Assembly (NCBI GenBank): GCA_045601425.1
Contig: JAZRZP010000016.1
Span: 1 to 64,000 of the forward strand
DNA: 64,000 nucleotides
Reading direction: 5' to 3'
DNA from: UBA1219 sp045601425
GTDB taxonomy: Bacteria; Bacteroidota; Bacteroidia; Bacteroidales; P3
The notes below the pieces were generated by a model. It saw only the letters and a program-made list of their open reading frames with translations, had not been told where the DNA came from and did not search any database. Both the position numbers and the translations under genes were made by a program. Below, in pieces: positions 8,010-17,959 of the stretch (the stretch's first letter is position 1; each line of letters begins with the position of its first letter).

Positions 8010-11000
8010 TCATTTTTTAACATTCGCCGCCGACATTTCAGCTTCATCAGCGACAATAATATTCTTGTATTCCTGCAAACCAGTACCGGCTGGGATAAGA
8101 TGTCCTACAATGACATTTTCCTTCATACCGAGCAGATAGTCGCGTTTTGCATTGATGGCGGCATCTGTAAGGACCTTGGTTGTTTCCTGGAAGGAAGCAG
8201 CCGAGATGAAACTCTTGGTTTGCAGAGAAGCTCTGGTGATACCTTGCAGAATCTGGCGTGCCGTTGCGGATTTTGCATCGCGAGCAACCATAATCCGTTT
8301 ATCCTTGCGCTTGAGCAGAGAATTTTCGTCTCTGAGCTTACGAGCAGTGATAATCTGACCATTCTGGTAAGTTTCGGAATCACCGGCATCTTCAATAACC
8401 TGCATGCCGAAAATATCATCGTTGGTTTCGTGGAAATCAATCTTGTTTACAAGTTCACCTTCAAGGAAACGAGTATCGCCCGGATCTTCGATTTCCACCT
8501 TACGCATCATCTGACGTACGATGACCTCAAAGTGCTTGTCGTTGATTTTCACACCTTGCAGACGGTAAACTTCCTGAACCTCGTTAACTATGTATTCCTG
8601 AACTTTCATGGGGCCCTTGACTGCCAAGATATCGGCAGGAGTAATTGCGCCTTCACTGAGAGGAGTTCCGGCTTTTACATAGTCATTGTCTTGTGCAAGA
8701 ATCTGTTTCGATGTGGAAATAAGATACTTGCGCTGTTCACCGGTCTTCGAAGTGATTGTGATTTCACGATTGTTGCGTTTCAGTTTCTTGGCAATGGAAA
8801 CGATACCGTCAATTTCTGCAACCACTGCGGGATCGGAGGGGTTACGTGCCTCGAACAACTCGGTAACACGCGGCAAACCTCCCGTGATATCGCCAGCCTT
8901 GCCGAATGAACGCGGTATCTTTACCATTACATCACCTGCCTTGAGTTCGGTACCTTCTTCCACCATTATGTGTGCATGAACAGGCAAGTCGTATACCTTG
9001 AGTATTTCCCCTTCGTCGGAAACGATGCTGAGAGTCGGGTTCTTGGTTTTCTGACGCGATTCTATGATAACTTTGTCATGCAAACCTGTCTGATCATCAG
9101 ATTCAACACGGAAAGTAACGTTTTCAACGACATTTTCGAATGCAACCTTACCGGCAACTTCGGAAATGATTACTGCATTGTATGGATCCCAGTCGGCGAT
9201 AATGTCACCTTTCTGGAGTTTGTCGCCAGCATGTTTGTACAAGTGCGAGCCGTATGGCAAGAGTGCTGTTGCCAAAGTTATACCCGTACGATCGTCAACG
9301 ATACGCATTTCTGCCGAACGGCCAATAACGACGTCATATTCTTCTCCGGTACTTGTAACGTAGTGTACGTAACGGAGCTCATCTATTTCAAGAGTACCCG
9401 TATGTTTTGCTTCCAGTTTGGAAGTTGTACCTATGTTGCCACCGGCAACACCACCGACGTGGAATGTACGCAGAGTAAGCTGTGTACCGGGTTCACCGAT
9501 GGACTGTGCGGCAATGACACCAACAGCTTCACCTTTCTGAACCATCTTGTTGGTAGCAAGGTTTCGTCCGTAACATTTGGCACAAACGCCGTGCTTGGAT
9601 TCGCATGTGAGAACGGAACGTATTTCCACTTCCTCGATACCTGCTTTCTCTATTCTGTCGCAGATTTCTTCGGTAAGTTCCTCTCCTGCAGGCACTATAA
9701 GTTCACTTGTTTCGGGGTCGTAGATGTCGTGAACAGATGTACGTCCCAAAATCCGTTCTCCCAAAGTCTGCACGATTTCATCGTTTTTCTTGAGTGCAGT
9801 TGTCGGCAAACCACGCAGGGTACCACAGTCTTCCTCGGAGATGATGACATCATGTGCCACATCTACCAGACGACGTGTAAGATAACCGGCATCGGCGGTT
9901 TTCAAGGCGGTATCGGCCAAACCCTTACGTGCACCGTGTGTTGATATGAAGTATTCGAGCACCGAAAGACCTTCTTTGAAGTTGGAGATAATCGGGTTCT
10001 CAATAATTTCGTTTCCTGCTGCACCGGCCTTCTGCGGTTTTGCCATAAGTCCACGCATTCCGGAAAGCTGACGAATCTGCTCTTTGGAACCACGTGCTCC
10101 GGAATCAAGCATCATATATACGGAGTTGAAACCCTGATTATCGCTCTTAAGCTGTTTCATCACTGTCTCGGTAAGCTGAGCGTTTGTGTTCGTCCATATG
10201 TCGATAACCTGATTGTAACGTTCGTTGTTGGTAATCAGACCAAGCTGATAGTTGGCAACGACTTCGTCTACTTCGGCATTTGCCTGAGCAATGAGTTCTT
10301 CTTTAACTTCAGGAATGATAACATCGCCTAAGTTGAACGAGAGACCACCCTTGAAAGCCATACGGTATCCCATGTTCTTGATGTCGTCGAGGAATTTTGC
10401 AGTCACTGCATTTCCGCACACCTTGAACACGTCACCGATAATGTCTCGGAGTGATTTTTTGCCGAGCACTTCGTTGATATAGCCGTAATCCTTGGGAACA
10501 ACCTGATTGAAAAGCACGCGTCCTACGGTAGTTTCAATGAGTTCTTCCTTGCCTTTATTATTGATTTTCACTTTTATTACGGAGTGAAGATCGGCACGTT
10601 TTTCATTGTAGGCAATGATGACTTCTTCGGGGGAATAGAATATCTTTCCCTCGCCTTTCATCGGATGACTGGGTTCGCTATTGCGAGGTTTGGTCATGTA
10701 ATAAAGACCGAGAACCATATCCTGAGACGGCACCGTGATAGGAGCACCGTTTGCAGGGTTCAGAATGTTGTGTGAAGCCAGCATGAGGAGCTGAGCTTCA
10801 AGGATAGCTGCATTGCCAAGTGGCACGTGTATTGCCATCTGGTCACCGTCGAAGTCGGCATTGAACGCCGTACATACCAACGGGTGCAGACGTATTGCCT
10901 TACCTTCTATGATTCGTGGCTGGAAGGCCTGAATACCCAAGCGGTGAAGCGTAGGAGCACGGTTCAGCAGTATCGGGTGACCTTTCATTATGTTTTCCAA

Positions 11001-12281
11001 TATTTCCCAAATAACGGTTTCCTTACGTTCAACGATACGCTTTGCCGATTTCACAGTCTTCACTATACCACGTTCAAGAAGTTTGCGTATGATAAACGGT
11101 TTGAAAAGTTCTGCTGCCATGTCTTTCGGCAAGCCACATTCGTGCATCTGCAATTCGGGGCCTACAACGATGACCGAACGGCCGGAATAGTCGACACGTT
11201 TTCCCAAAAGATTCTGACGGAAACGTCCCTGCTTACCTTTCAAACTGTCTGACAATGATTTGAGGGCTCGGCTAGAATCAGTTTTTACAGAACTTGCCTT
11301 TCTTGAATTGTCGAACAATGAGTCCACAGCTTCCTGAAGCATACGTTTTTCATTGCGCATGATTACTTCCGGAGCTTTTATTTCCATGAGCCGTTTCAGA
11401 CGGTTGTTACGTATTATGACACGACGATAGAGTTCATTCAGGTCGGAAGTTGCAAAACGGCCGCCGTCAATAGGAACGAGAGGACGCAATTCCGGCGGTA
11501 TCACAGGTACAACCTGAACAATCATCCATTCGGGACGGTTTTCGATTCTTGTCTGTGATTCACGGAACGATTCAACGATGTTGAGACGTTTGAGAGCATC
11601 CTGTTTTCTCTGGTTCGATGTTTCGTGGTTGGCTTTGTCGCGGAGTTCGTACGAAAGTTTGTCAAGATCCAGATTCTTGAGCAGGACATAAAGAGCTTCG
11701 GCTCCCATGCCGGCAATGAATTTGTCCGGATTTGTATCTTCCAGTTGTGCATTTCCTTCCGGCAAAGATTCAACTATGTTGTAGTATTCCTCTTCTGTAA
11801 GGAGGTCAAGTTTATTTACCGGAGCATCGTTGAGAACAGCCTTACCGGGTTGTATGACAATATATTTTTCGTAGTAAATAACCTGTTCCAGTTTCTTGCT
11901 CTGTATGTCGAGAAGGGTACCGATTTTATTAGGCAGTGAACGGAAGAACCATATATGTGCAACGGGAACGGTAAGCTCAATGTGTCCCATGCGTTCGCGA
12001 CGAACTTTCTTTTCGGTCACCTCAACACCGCAACGGTCGCATACTATACCCTTGTAGCGGATACGTTTATATTTTCCGCAGTGGCATTCCCAGTCGCGGA
12101 CCGGACCGAAGATTCTTTCGCAGAACAAACCATCGCGTTCTGGTTTGTAGGTACGATAGTTGATGGTTTCGGGCTTAGTAACTTCGCCATACGAGCGTTT
12201 CTTTATCGATTCAGGCGATGCCAAACTTATGGTTATCGAACTGAAGTCGTTCTTTATCTGTGATTCGTTTTTAAAAGCCAT
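8010..12281 (-). CDS. rpoC: DNA-directed RNA polymerase beta' subunit
   Basis: 1423 residues, the usual Bacteroidota length. The N terminus carries the zinc ribbon CHCGKYKRIRYKG-x-VCDRCG; the catalytic magnesium motif is NADFDGDQMA; the second zinc site is CESKHGVCAKCYG; and the trigger-loop region contains GEPGTQLTLRTFHVGG. The start MAFKNESQIKNDFSS is supported by homologues. The gene is 43 bases downstream of rpoB in the same transcript and is followed by an intrinsic terminator. No truncation or missing catalytic residue was noticed. Confidence 0.98.
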   Translation of the reverse strand: MAFKNESQIKNDFSSITISLASPESIKKRSYGEVTKPETINYRTYKPERDGLFCERIFGPVRDWECHCGKYKRIRYKGIVCDRCGVEVTEKKVRRERMGHIELTVPVAHIWFFRSLPNKIGTLLDIQSKKLEQVIYYEKYIVIQPGKAVLNDAPVNKLDLLTEEEYYNIVESLPEGNAQLEDTNPDKFIAGMGAEALYVLLKNLDLDKLSYELRDKANHETSNQRKQDALKRLNIVESFRESQTRIENRPEWMIVQVVPVIPPELRPLVPIDGGRFATSDLNELYRRVIIRNNRLKRLMEIKAPEVIMRNEKRMLQEAVDSLFDNSRKASSVKTDSSRALKSLSDSLKGKQGRFRQNLLGKRVDYSGRSVIVVGPELQMHECGLPKDMAAELFKPFIIRKLLERGIVKTVKSAKRIVERKETVIWEILENIMKGHPILLNRAPTLHRLGIQAFQPRIIEGKAIRLHPLVCTAFNADFDGDQMAIHVPLGNAAILEAQLLMLASHNILNPANGAPITVPSQDMVLGLYYMTKPRNSEPSHPMKGEGKIFYSPEEVIIAYNEKRADLHSVIKVKINNKGKEELIETTVGRVLFNQVVPKDYGYINEVLGKKSLRDIIGDVFKVCGNAVTAKFLDDIKNMGYRMAFKGGLSFNLGDVIIPEVKEELIAQANAEVDEVVANYQLGLITNNERYNQVIDIWTNTNAQLTETVMKQLKSDNQGFNSVYMMLDSGARGSKEQIRQLSGMRGLMAKPQKAGAAGNEIIENPIISNFKEGLSVLEYFISTHGARKGLADTALKTADAGYLTRRLVDVAHDVIISEEDCGTLRGLPTTALKKNDEIVQTLGERILGRTSVHDIYDPETSELIVPAGEELTEEICDRIEKAGIEEVEIRSVLTCESKHGVCAKCYGRNLATNKMVQKGEAVGVIAAQSIGEPGTQLTLRTFHVGGVAGGNIGTTSKLEAKHTGTLEIDELRYVHYVTSTGEEYDVVIGRSAEMRIVDDRTGITLATALLPYGSHLYKHAGDKLQKGDIIADWDPYNAVIISEVAGKVAFENVVENVTFRVESDDQTGLHDKVIIESRQKTKNPTLSIVSDEGEILKVYDLPVHAHIMVEEGTELKAGDVMVKIPRSFGKAGDITGGLPRVTELFEARNPSDPAVVAEIDGIVSIAKKLKRNNREITITSKTGEQRKYLISTSKQILAQDNDYVKAGTPLSEGAITPADILAVKGPMKVQEYIVNEVQEVYRLQGVKINDKHFEVIVRQMMRKVEIEDPGDTRFLEGELVNKIDFHETNDDIFGMQVIEDAGDSETYQNGQIITARKLRDENSLLKRKDKRIMVARDAKSATARQILQGITRASLQTKSFISAASFQETTKVLTDAAINAKRDYLLGMKENVIVGHLIPAGTGLQEYKNIIVADEAEMSAANVKK

Positions 12282-12324
12282 ATTCCTATAAATCTTTAAC
12301 TTTTTGAAACTGATGTTACCAATT

Positions 12325-15300
12325 TTATTCGAAATTCATTTCCAATCCAAGACCACGCAATTCGTGTATCAACACGTTGAAGGATTCCGGTATGCCGGGT
12401 GTCGGCATGTTGTCACCCTTAACGATTGCCTCGTAGGTTTTGGCACGACCTTGAACGTCATCGGATTTTACTGTAAGTATTTCCTGCAGTATGTGCGATG
12501 CGCCGAAGGCTTCAAGTGCCCAAACTTCCATTTCTCCGAAACGCTGTCCACCGAATTGTGCTTTACCGCCGAGTGGCTGCTGGGTGATCAGTGAGTACGG
12601 TCCGATGGAACGTGCGTGCATCTTGTCGTCAATCATGTGGTGAAGTTTAAGCATGTAGATGTAACCTACTGTTGCCGGCTGGTCGAAACGATCGCCGGTT
12701 TCACCGTCATACAAGTACGTCCTGCCGTTTTCCGGCAAGCCGGCTTCACGCATGTAGCCGTTTATCTGGTCTAATGTGGCACCATCGAAAATAGGTGTCT
12801 GGAAACGTTTTCCAAGCTTCTTTCCTGCCCAACCCAAAACAGTTTCGTAAATCTGTCCCAAGTTCATACGTGACGGCACGCCAAGCGGGTTCAGAACTAT
12901 GTCCATAGGAGTACCGTCGGCGAGGAACGGCATGTCTTCGGCACGTACGATCTTCGAAACAATACCTTTGTTACCATGACGGCCTGCCATCTTGTCACCT
13001 ATGCGCAACTTACGTTTGTTGGCAACATATACTTTCGCCATTTTCATGATGCCCGGCTGAAGGTCATCACCTACCGTGGCGACAAATTTGTTTCTCGAAT
13101 ATTTTCCGAATATTTCGCGATACTTGATATTGTAATTGTTGAGCAATTCCTTTATCAGTTCGTTGGTTTCCTTATCGGTTGTCCATTTGTTGGGACTTAT
13201 CACGCTGTAATCAATAGCTTTAAGTATCTTCTGGGTGAATTTGGTTTTCTTGGGAACGATTTCTTCCTTGAAATTGGTGCATACACCGTTGGAAACTTTT
13301 CCGCTGAGTATGATGAGCAGTCTGTCAACGAGTTTATCCTTGAGATCTTCTGCTTCAACGGCAAATTCTCTGTCGAGTTCGGCAATAATTTCCTTGTCGT
13401 GCTGACGGTCTTGTCTCGTTTTTTCCTTATGAACGAACAGGCTGGTTTTGATAACGATACCCTGAGCCGAAGGCGGAACCTTGAGGGAAGCGTCTTTTAC
13501 ATCACCTGCCTTGTCACCGAATATGGCACGCAGAAGTTTTTCCTCAGGTGTCGGGTCGGTTTCTCCTTTAGGAGTGATTTTTCCGACGAGGATGTCGCCT
13601 TCCTTGACTTCGGCACCGATACGGATGATTCCGTTCTCGTCGAGGTCTTTGGTTGCATCGTTGCCTACGTTCGGAATATCACGCGTAAGTTCTTCTGCTC
13701 CACGTTTTGTATCACGAACCTCAATTGTGTATTCTTCAACATGGACGGATGTGAAGATGTCTTCTTTTACAACTTTTTCGGAAATAACGATGGCATCTTC
13801 ATAGTTGTACCCTTTCCATGGCATAAATGCCACCATGAGGTTGCGACCCAATGCAAGTTCACCGTCCTGTGTTGCGTAACCTTCGCACAATACCTGTCCT
13901 TTTTTCACTTTGTCACCCTTACGGACTATCGGACGGAGGTTAATGGCCGTACTGTGGTTGGTACGCTGATATTTCGTGAGGTAATAAGTCTTTATGTCAT
14001 CGTCGAAAGTAACCAGACGTTCTTTTTCGTCGCGAGAATGACGTATAACAATCTTGGTAGCGTCAACAAATTCCACTACACCGTCACCAACAGCGTTCAG
14101 AAGTACTCTGGAGTCTTCTGCAACGGATTTTTCAATGCCGGTTCCGACGATTGGTATTTCAGGATTCAGCAAAGGAACGGCCTGACGCATCATGTTCGAT
14201 CCCATCAGGGCACGGTTGGCATCATCGTGTTCAAGGAACGGGATGAGCGATGCTGCTATTGAAGCAATCTGGTTCGATGCGATATCGATAAGATTTACAT
14301 TTTCGGGAGCTACAATGGGGAAGTCTGCCAAATCACGGGCTTTGACCTTATCGGTAGTGATATTGCCTTCACCATCCTGCGGAGTCGTTGCCTGTGCCAC
14401 TATCTTACCTTCTTCATCTTCTGCTGTGAGGTAAATAGGATCTTCGTTTACGAGAATCTTGCCATTTTCAACTTTCTGGTACGGAGTTTCAATAAATCCG
14501 AGATTGTTGATTTTTGCATAAACACAGAGAGAAGAGATAAGACCGATGTTGGGTCCTTCAGGTGTTTCGATGGTACACAGACGTCCGTAGTGAGTGTAGT
14601 GAACGTCACGGACTTCGAATCCGGCACGGTCACGGGACAGACCTCCGGGACCCAAGGCGGAAATACGGCGTTTGTGCGTAATCTCTGCCAATGGATTTGT
14701 CTGGTCCATGAATTGCGAAAGCTGGTTGGTACCGAAGAAAGAATTGATAACTGAAGAAAGAGTCTTCGCGTTGATGAGGTCGGTTATCTTGAATACTTCG
14801 TTATCACGCACGCTCATTCTTTCACGTATAGTGCGGGCCATACGGGCGAGTCCGACACTGAACTGCGAAGAAAGCTGTTCTCCGACTGTACGTACCCTAC
14901 GGTTGCTCAAGTGGTCGATATCATCGACTTCGGCTTTCGAGTTTATAAGTTCAATGAGATATTTGATTATTGAAGTGATGTCTTCCTTGGTGAGGACGCG
15001 TACGTCACTTGGCACATCAAGGTTGAGTTTGGTGTTTATTCTGTAACGTCCGACCATACCCAAGTCGTAACGTTTTTCGGAGAAGAAGAGTTTTTCAATA
15101 ATTCCTCTAGCAGTTTCTTCGTCTGGCGGTTCTGCACTTCTCAACTGTCTGTAGATGTATGCAACAGCTTCCTTGGCACTATTAGCTGTATCCTTTTTCA
15201 ATGTATTGAAAATCACTGAGTAGTCGAGAGTATCATCGGCATCTTTGTGTACCAGAATCGTTTTTATGTCCAAATCCAATATCTTTTCGATATTTTCTTC

Positions 15301-16128
15301 GGTAAGTTCTTCTTCACGTTCGATGATAACTTCGGTTCGTTCCATCGAAACAACTTCTCCGGTATCTTCGTCAACAAAATCTTCAATCCAAGAGTCAACC
15401 ACGCGGGCGGCCAGTCTGCGGCCGATGGCTTTTTTGAGGTTTGGTCTGGAAACCTTTATTTCTTCCGAGAGGTCGAATATGTCCAATATATCTTTATCCG
15501 ATTCAAAACCTATGGCACGGAGCAAGGTAGTGATCGGCAGTTTTTTCTTTCTGTCAATGTAAGCGTACATCACGTTATTGATGTCGGTGGTGAATTCCAT
15601 CCACGATCCTCTGAAAGGTATTATTCTTGCAGAATAAAGTTGGGTACCGTTGGAGTGGAACTGTGTTCCGAAGAACACACCAGGGGAACGGTGAAGTTGT
15701 GAAACGACAACGCGTTCGGCACCGTTTATAACGAAAGTAGCTTTCGGTGTCATATAGGGTATCATACCCAAATAAACGTCTTCCACCTGAGTCGTAAATT
15801 CCTCGCGTTCCGGATCTGTACACGAGAGACGCAACTTGGCCTTCAGTGGGACGCTGTAAGTCAGACCACGTTCGATACATTCTTCAATGGTGTATTTCGG
15901 CGGGTCTATGAAATAGTCGAGAAATTCCAGCTGGAAATTTCCGCGTACATCGGAAATCGGGAAATTCTCGTTAAAAACTTTAAACAAGCCTTCGTTTATA
16001 CGATTATCCGGATTGGTTTCAATCTGAAAGAAATCGCGGAAAGATTTGAGTTGTATGTCCAGAAAATCGGGGTAATCAAACTTGCGAACCGACGCAAAGT
16101 TTACCACTGTTGAGTTATTTTTTGCCAA
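12325..16128 (-). CDS. rpoB: DNA-directed RNA polymerase beta subunit
   Basis: 1267 residues beginning MAKNNSTVVNFASVRKF. The rifampicin-binding region (around 14640-14740 on the plus strand) reads GTNQLSQFMDQTNP then LAEITHKRRISALGPGGL; the residues equivalent to E. coli Q513, D516, H526, R529 and S531 are all wild type. Conserved blocks such as TPEGPNIGLI, GYNYEDAI, GRHGNKG and GGQRFGEMEVWALEA are present. Between rplL and rpoB lies a 114-base spacer with a strong hairpin at 16180-16219 that could attenuate beta/beta' synthesis. Confidence 0.98.
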   Translation of the reverse strand: MAKNNSTVVNFASVRKFDYPDFLDIQLKSFRDFFQIETNPDNRINEGLFKVFNENFPISDVRGNFQLEFLDYFIDPPKYTIEECIERGLTYSVPLKAKLRLSCTDPEREEFTTQVEDVYLGMIPYMTPKATFVINGAERVVVSQLHRSPGVFFGTQFHSNGTQLYSARIIPFRGSWMEFTTDINNVMYAYIDRKKKLPITTLLRAIGFESDKDILDIFDLSEEIKVSRPNLKKAIGRRLAARVVDSWIEDFVDEDTGEVVSMERTEVIIEREEELTEENIEKILDLDIKTILVHKDADDTLDYSVIFNTLKKDTANSAKEAVAYIYRQLRSAEPPDEETARGIIEKLFFSEKRYDLGMVGRYRINTKLNLDVPSDVRVLTKEDITSIIKYLIELINSKAEVDDIDHLSNRRVRTVGEQLSSQFSVGLARMARTIRERMSVRDNEVFKITDLINAKTLSSVINSFFGTNQLSQFMDQTNPLAEITHKRRISALGPGGLSRDRAGFEVRDVHYTHYGRLCTIETPEGPNIGLISSLCVYAKINNLGFIETPYQKVENGKILVNEDPIYLTAEDEEGKIVAQATTPQDGEGNITTDKVKARDLADFPIVAPENVNLIDIASNQIASIAASLIPFLEHDDANRALMGSNMMRQAVPLLNPEIPIVGTGIEKSVAEDSRVLLNAVGDGVVEFVDATKIVIRHSRDEKERLVTFDDDIKTYYLTKYQRTNHSTAINLRPIVRKGDKVKKGQVLCEGYATQDGELALGRNLMVAFMPWKGYNYEDAIVISEKVVKEDIFTSVHVEEYTIEVRDTKRGAEELTRDIPNVGNDATKDLDENGIIRIGAEVKEGDILVGKITPKGETDPTPEEKLLRAIFGDKAGDVKDASLKVPPSAQGIVIKTSLFVHKEKTRQDRQHDKEIIAELDREFAVEAEDLKDKLVDRLLIILSGKVSNGVCTNFKEEIVPKKTKFTQKILKAIDYSVISPNKWTTDKETNELIKELLNNYNIKYREIFGKYSRNKFVATVGDDLQPGIMKMAKVYVANKRKLRIGDKMAGRHGNKGIVSKIVRAEDMPFLADGTPMDIVLNPLGVPSRMNLGQIYETVLGWAGKKLGKRFQTPIFDGATLDQINGYMREAGLPENGRTYLYDGETGDRFDQPATVGYIYMLKLHHMIDDKMHARSIGPYSLITQQPLGGKAQFGGQRFGEMEVWALEAFGASHILQEILTVKSDDVQGRAKTYEAIVKGDNMPTPGIPESFNVLIHELRGLGLEMNFE

Positions 16129-16179
16129 GGTATTAAAATTTTGATGTTAACGAAACTAAGAATTATTTAAACAACAAAC

Positions 16180-16219
16180 AAGGAATGGGCTACCCGAGCA
16201 TATCGGAAGCCCCTTCCTT
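16180..16219 (-). promoter_or_regulatory. Strong hairpin in the rplL-rpoB spacer (candidate attenuator or processing site)
   Basis: The arms at 16180-16197 and 16203-16219 pair as AAGGAA-x-GGGCT-x-CCxGA over about 15 base pairs with two mismatches and one bulge. On the minus strand the hairpin is followed by a T-rich but interrupted stretch (TTGTTTGTTGTTT), weaker than the clean T-runs of the other terminators here. In E. coli the corresponding spacer holds an attenuator and an RNase III site; the equivalence is inferred. Confidence 0.65.
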
Positions 16220-16242
16220 ATGGGAATCAACAGGTTTGAAAC

Positions 16243-16620
16243 CTATTTAATTTCAACTTCAGCACCAGCTTCTTCCAAAGATTTCTTCAAAGCTTCAGCT
16301 TCGTCTTTAGAAACGCCTTCTTTAACGGCTTTAGGAGCTGCGTCAACTAATTCTTTAGCTTCTTTTAAACCTAAACTAGCCAAGTCTTTAACCAATTTTA
16401 CAACGGCCAATTTCTGTGCACCGGCAGCTTTCAGAATAACATCGAAAGATGTTTTTTCTTCAGCAGCGGCAGCAGCACCACCGGCTGCGGGAGCAGCAAC
16501 TGCAACAGCTGCAGCTGCAGGTTCAATACCGTATTCTTCTTTCAATACGTCTGCTAATTCTTTTACTTCTTTAACTGTAAGGTTTACTAATTGTTCAGCA
16601 AGAGCTTTAATATCTGCCAT
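16243..16620 (-). CDS. rplL: 50S ribosomal protein L7/L12
   Basis: 125 residues with the N-terminal dimerisation helix (LAEQLVNLTVKEVKELADVL), an Ala-rich hinge at about 35-55 (AAAAVAVAAPAAGGAAAAA), and the C-terminal factor-binding domain ending AEALKKSLEEAGAEVEIK. It forms the ribosomal stalk that recruits translation GTPases. It lies between rplJ and rpoB, as is usual. Confidence 0.97.
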   Translation of the reverse strand: MADIKALAEQLVNLTVKEVKELADVLKEEYGIEPAAAAVAVAAPAAGGAAAAAEEKTSFDVILKAAGAQKLAVVKLVKDLASLGLKEAKELVDAAPKAVKEGVSKDEAEALKKSLEEAGAEVEIK

Positions 16621-16687
16621 GACTTTTATTTTTTTAATGTTTTACAATTTTTTTATTTACTTGTTTGTTGATGCTTCGCATCGTTTT

Positions 16688-17209
16688 TTATTCGGGTTTT
16701 TCCGATAAAGTTTTGAGAACTCCTGATATTGTGTTTCCTCCTGATTGCAATGCAGAAACGACATTCTTGATAGGAGACTGGAGAAGGGCAATAACGTCGG
16801 CGATGAGTTCGTTTTTGGATTTGATGTTTACCAAAGTATCCAAATTTTCGTCTCCAACATAGAATGCTTCTTCTACGTAAGCACCTTTCAAGATGGGTTT
16901 CGGACAAGTGGCTCTAAACTCTTTTATGAGTTTTGCAGGAGCGTTGTTAGAGTTCGAAAGCATTATCGAAGTTTCGCCCTTGATTACTGGAAACAATTCA
17001 GAATAATCTATTTCTGACTTTTCCATTGCCTTGATAAGCAAGGTGTTCTTTACTACCAACAATTTAACTTCTCTACGAAAAGCCAAACGACGCAATTTGC
17101 TTGTTTGTACTGAATCCAGACCTCCGATATCAGCGATATACAGGTGCGGATAGTTCTTTATCTCGTCACAGAGAGAGTCTATCAGTTGGGCTTTCTGTTC
17201 TTTTCTCAT
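16688..17209 (-). CDS. rplJ: 50S ribosomal protein L10
   Basis: 173 residues. The N-terminal rRNA-binding domain includes YPHLYIADIGGLDSVQTSKLRR and VKNTLLIKAMEK; the C-terminal helix that carries L7/L12 dimers follows. Only 32 bases separate it from rplA, so the long L10 leader known from E. coli autoregulation does not fit here; 67 bases separate it from rplL. Confidence 0.97.
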   Translation of the reverse strand: MRKEQKAQLIDSLCDEIKNYPHLYIADIGGLDSVQTSKLRRLAFRREVKLLVVKNTLLIKAMEKSEIDYSELFPVIKGETSIMLSNSNNAPAKLIKEFRATCPKPILKGAYVEEAFYVGDENLDTLVNIKSKNELIADVIALLQSPIKNVVSALQSGGNTISGVLKTLSEKPE

Positions 17210-17241
17210 AATGTTCCGAAAATTTTCTAATTACTCATTGT

Positions 17242-17937
17242 TTACAAGCTGACGGATTTGGTATCCACCTTTACTCCGGGGCTCATGGTACTTGAAATAG
17301 CAACGCTCTTCATGTAGGTACCTTTTGCTGCGGCAGGTTTCAGTTTCAAGATTGCCTGCAAAACCTCGCGAGCATTTTCTACTATCTGCTCGGATTTGAA
17401 GGAAACCTTTGCAACTGCTGTGTGGATTATACCATATTTGTCAACTTTGAAGTCGATTTTACCGGCTTTGGCTTCTGTAACTGCTTTGCCAACTTCCATA
17501 GTAACGGTACCGGTCTTGGGGTTAGGCATCAGGCCGCGAGGACCTAATATTTTTCCCAAAGCTCCGACTTTCGGCATTACACTGGGCATGGTTATAATAA
17601 CATCTACATCCGTCCAACCGCCTTTTATTTTTGCGACATATTCGTCCAATCCGTAATAATCGGCTCCGGCTGCTTTAGCTTCTTCTTCTTTGTCGGGAGT
17701 ACAGAGTACAAGAACTCTCACCTGTTTGCCTGTTCCGTGAGGCAATGTAACGCTGCCGCGTACCATCTGATTGGCTTTACGGGGGTCAACACCCAAGCGT
17801 ACATCTATGTCAACGGAAGCGTCAAACTTTGTGTAAGTGATGTTCTTTACCACTTCTACAGCTTCTTCCAAAGAATAAACTTTAGTTTTGTCGAATTTTG
17901 CTAAAGCTTCTTTCTGTTTTTTAGATAGTTTTGCCAT
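17242..17937 (-). CDS. rplA: 50S ribosomal protein L1
   Basis: 231 residues of standard length, with the signature MPKVGALGKILGPRGLMPNP and the GTVTMEVGKAV strand. L1 builds the mobile L1 stalk at the E site and in many bacteria represses its own operon. It lies 22 bases behind rplK. Confidence 0.98.
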   Translation of the reverse strand: MAKLSKKQKEALAKFDKTKVYSLEEAVEVVKNITYTKFDASVDIDVRLGVDPRKANQMVRGSVTLPHGTGKQVRVLVLCTPDKEEEAKAAGADYYGLDEYVAKIKGGWTDVDVIITMPSVMPKVGALGKILGPRGLMPNPKTGTVTMEVGKAVTEAKAGKIDFKVDKYGIIHTAVAKVSFKSEQIVENAREVLQAILKLKPAAAKGTYMKSVAISSTMSPGVKVDTKSVSL

Positions 17938-17959
17938 GTTTTGTTTTTTTTACTTTGTT

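Noticed and set aside
7951..8013. Longer N terminus for the DUF3467 protein overlapping rpoC
   Set aside because: The segment is the terminator hairpin between the genes and translates to a low-complexity sequence.
9902..15702. Long open frames on the plus strand across rpoC and rpoB
   Set aside because: They are antisense shadows of the highly biased rpo genes, without any domain or ribosome binding site.
17210..17241. L10 autoregulatory leader upstream of rplJ
   Set aside because: Only 32 bases separate rplA and rplJ, too short for the known leader fold.
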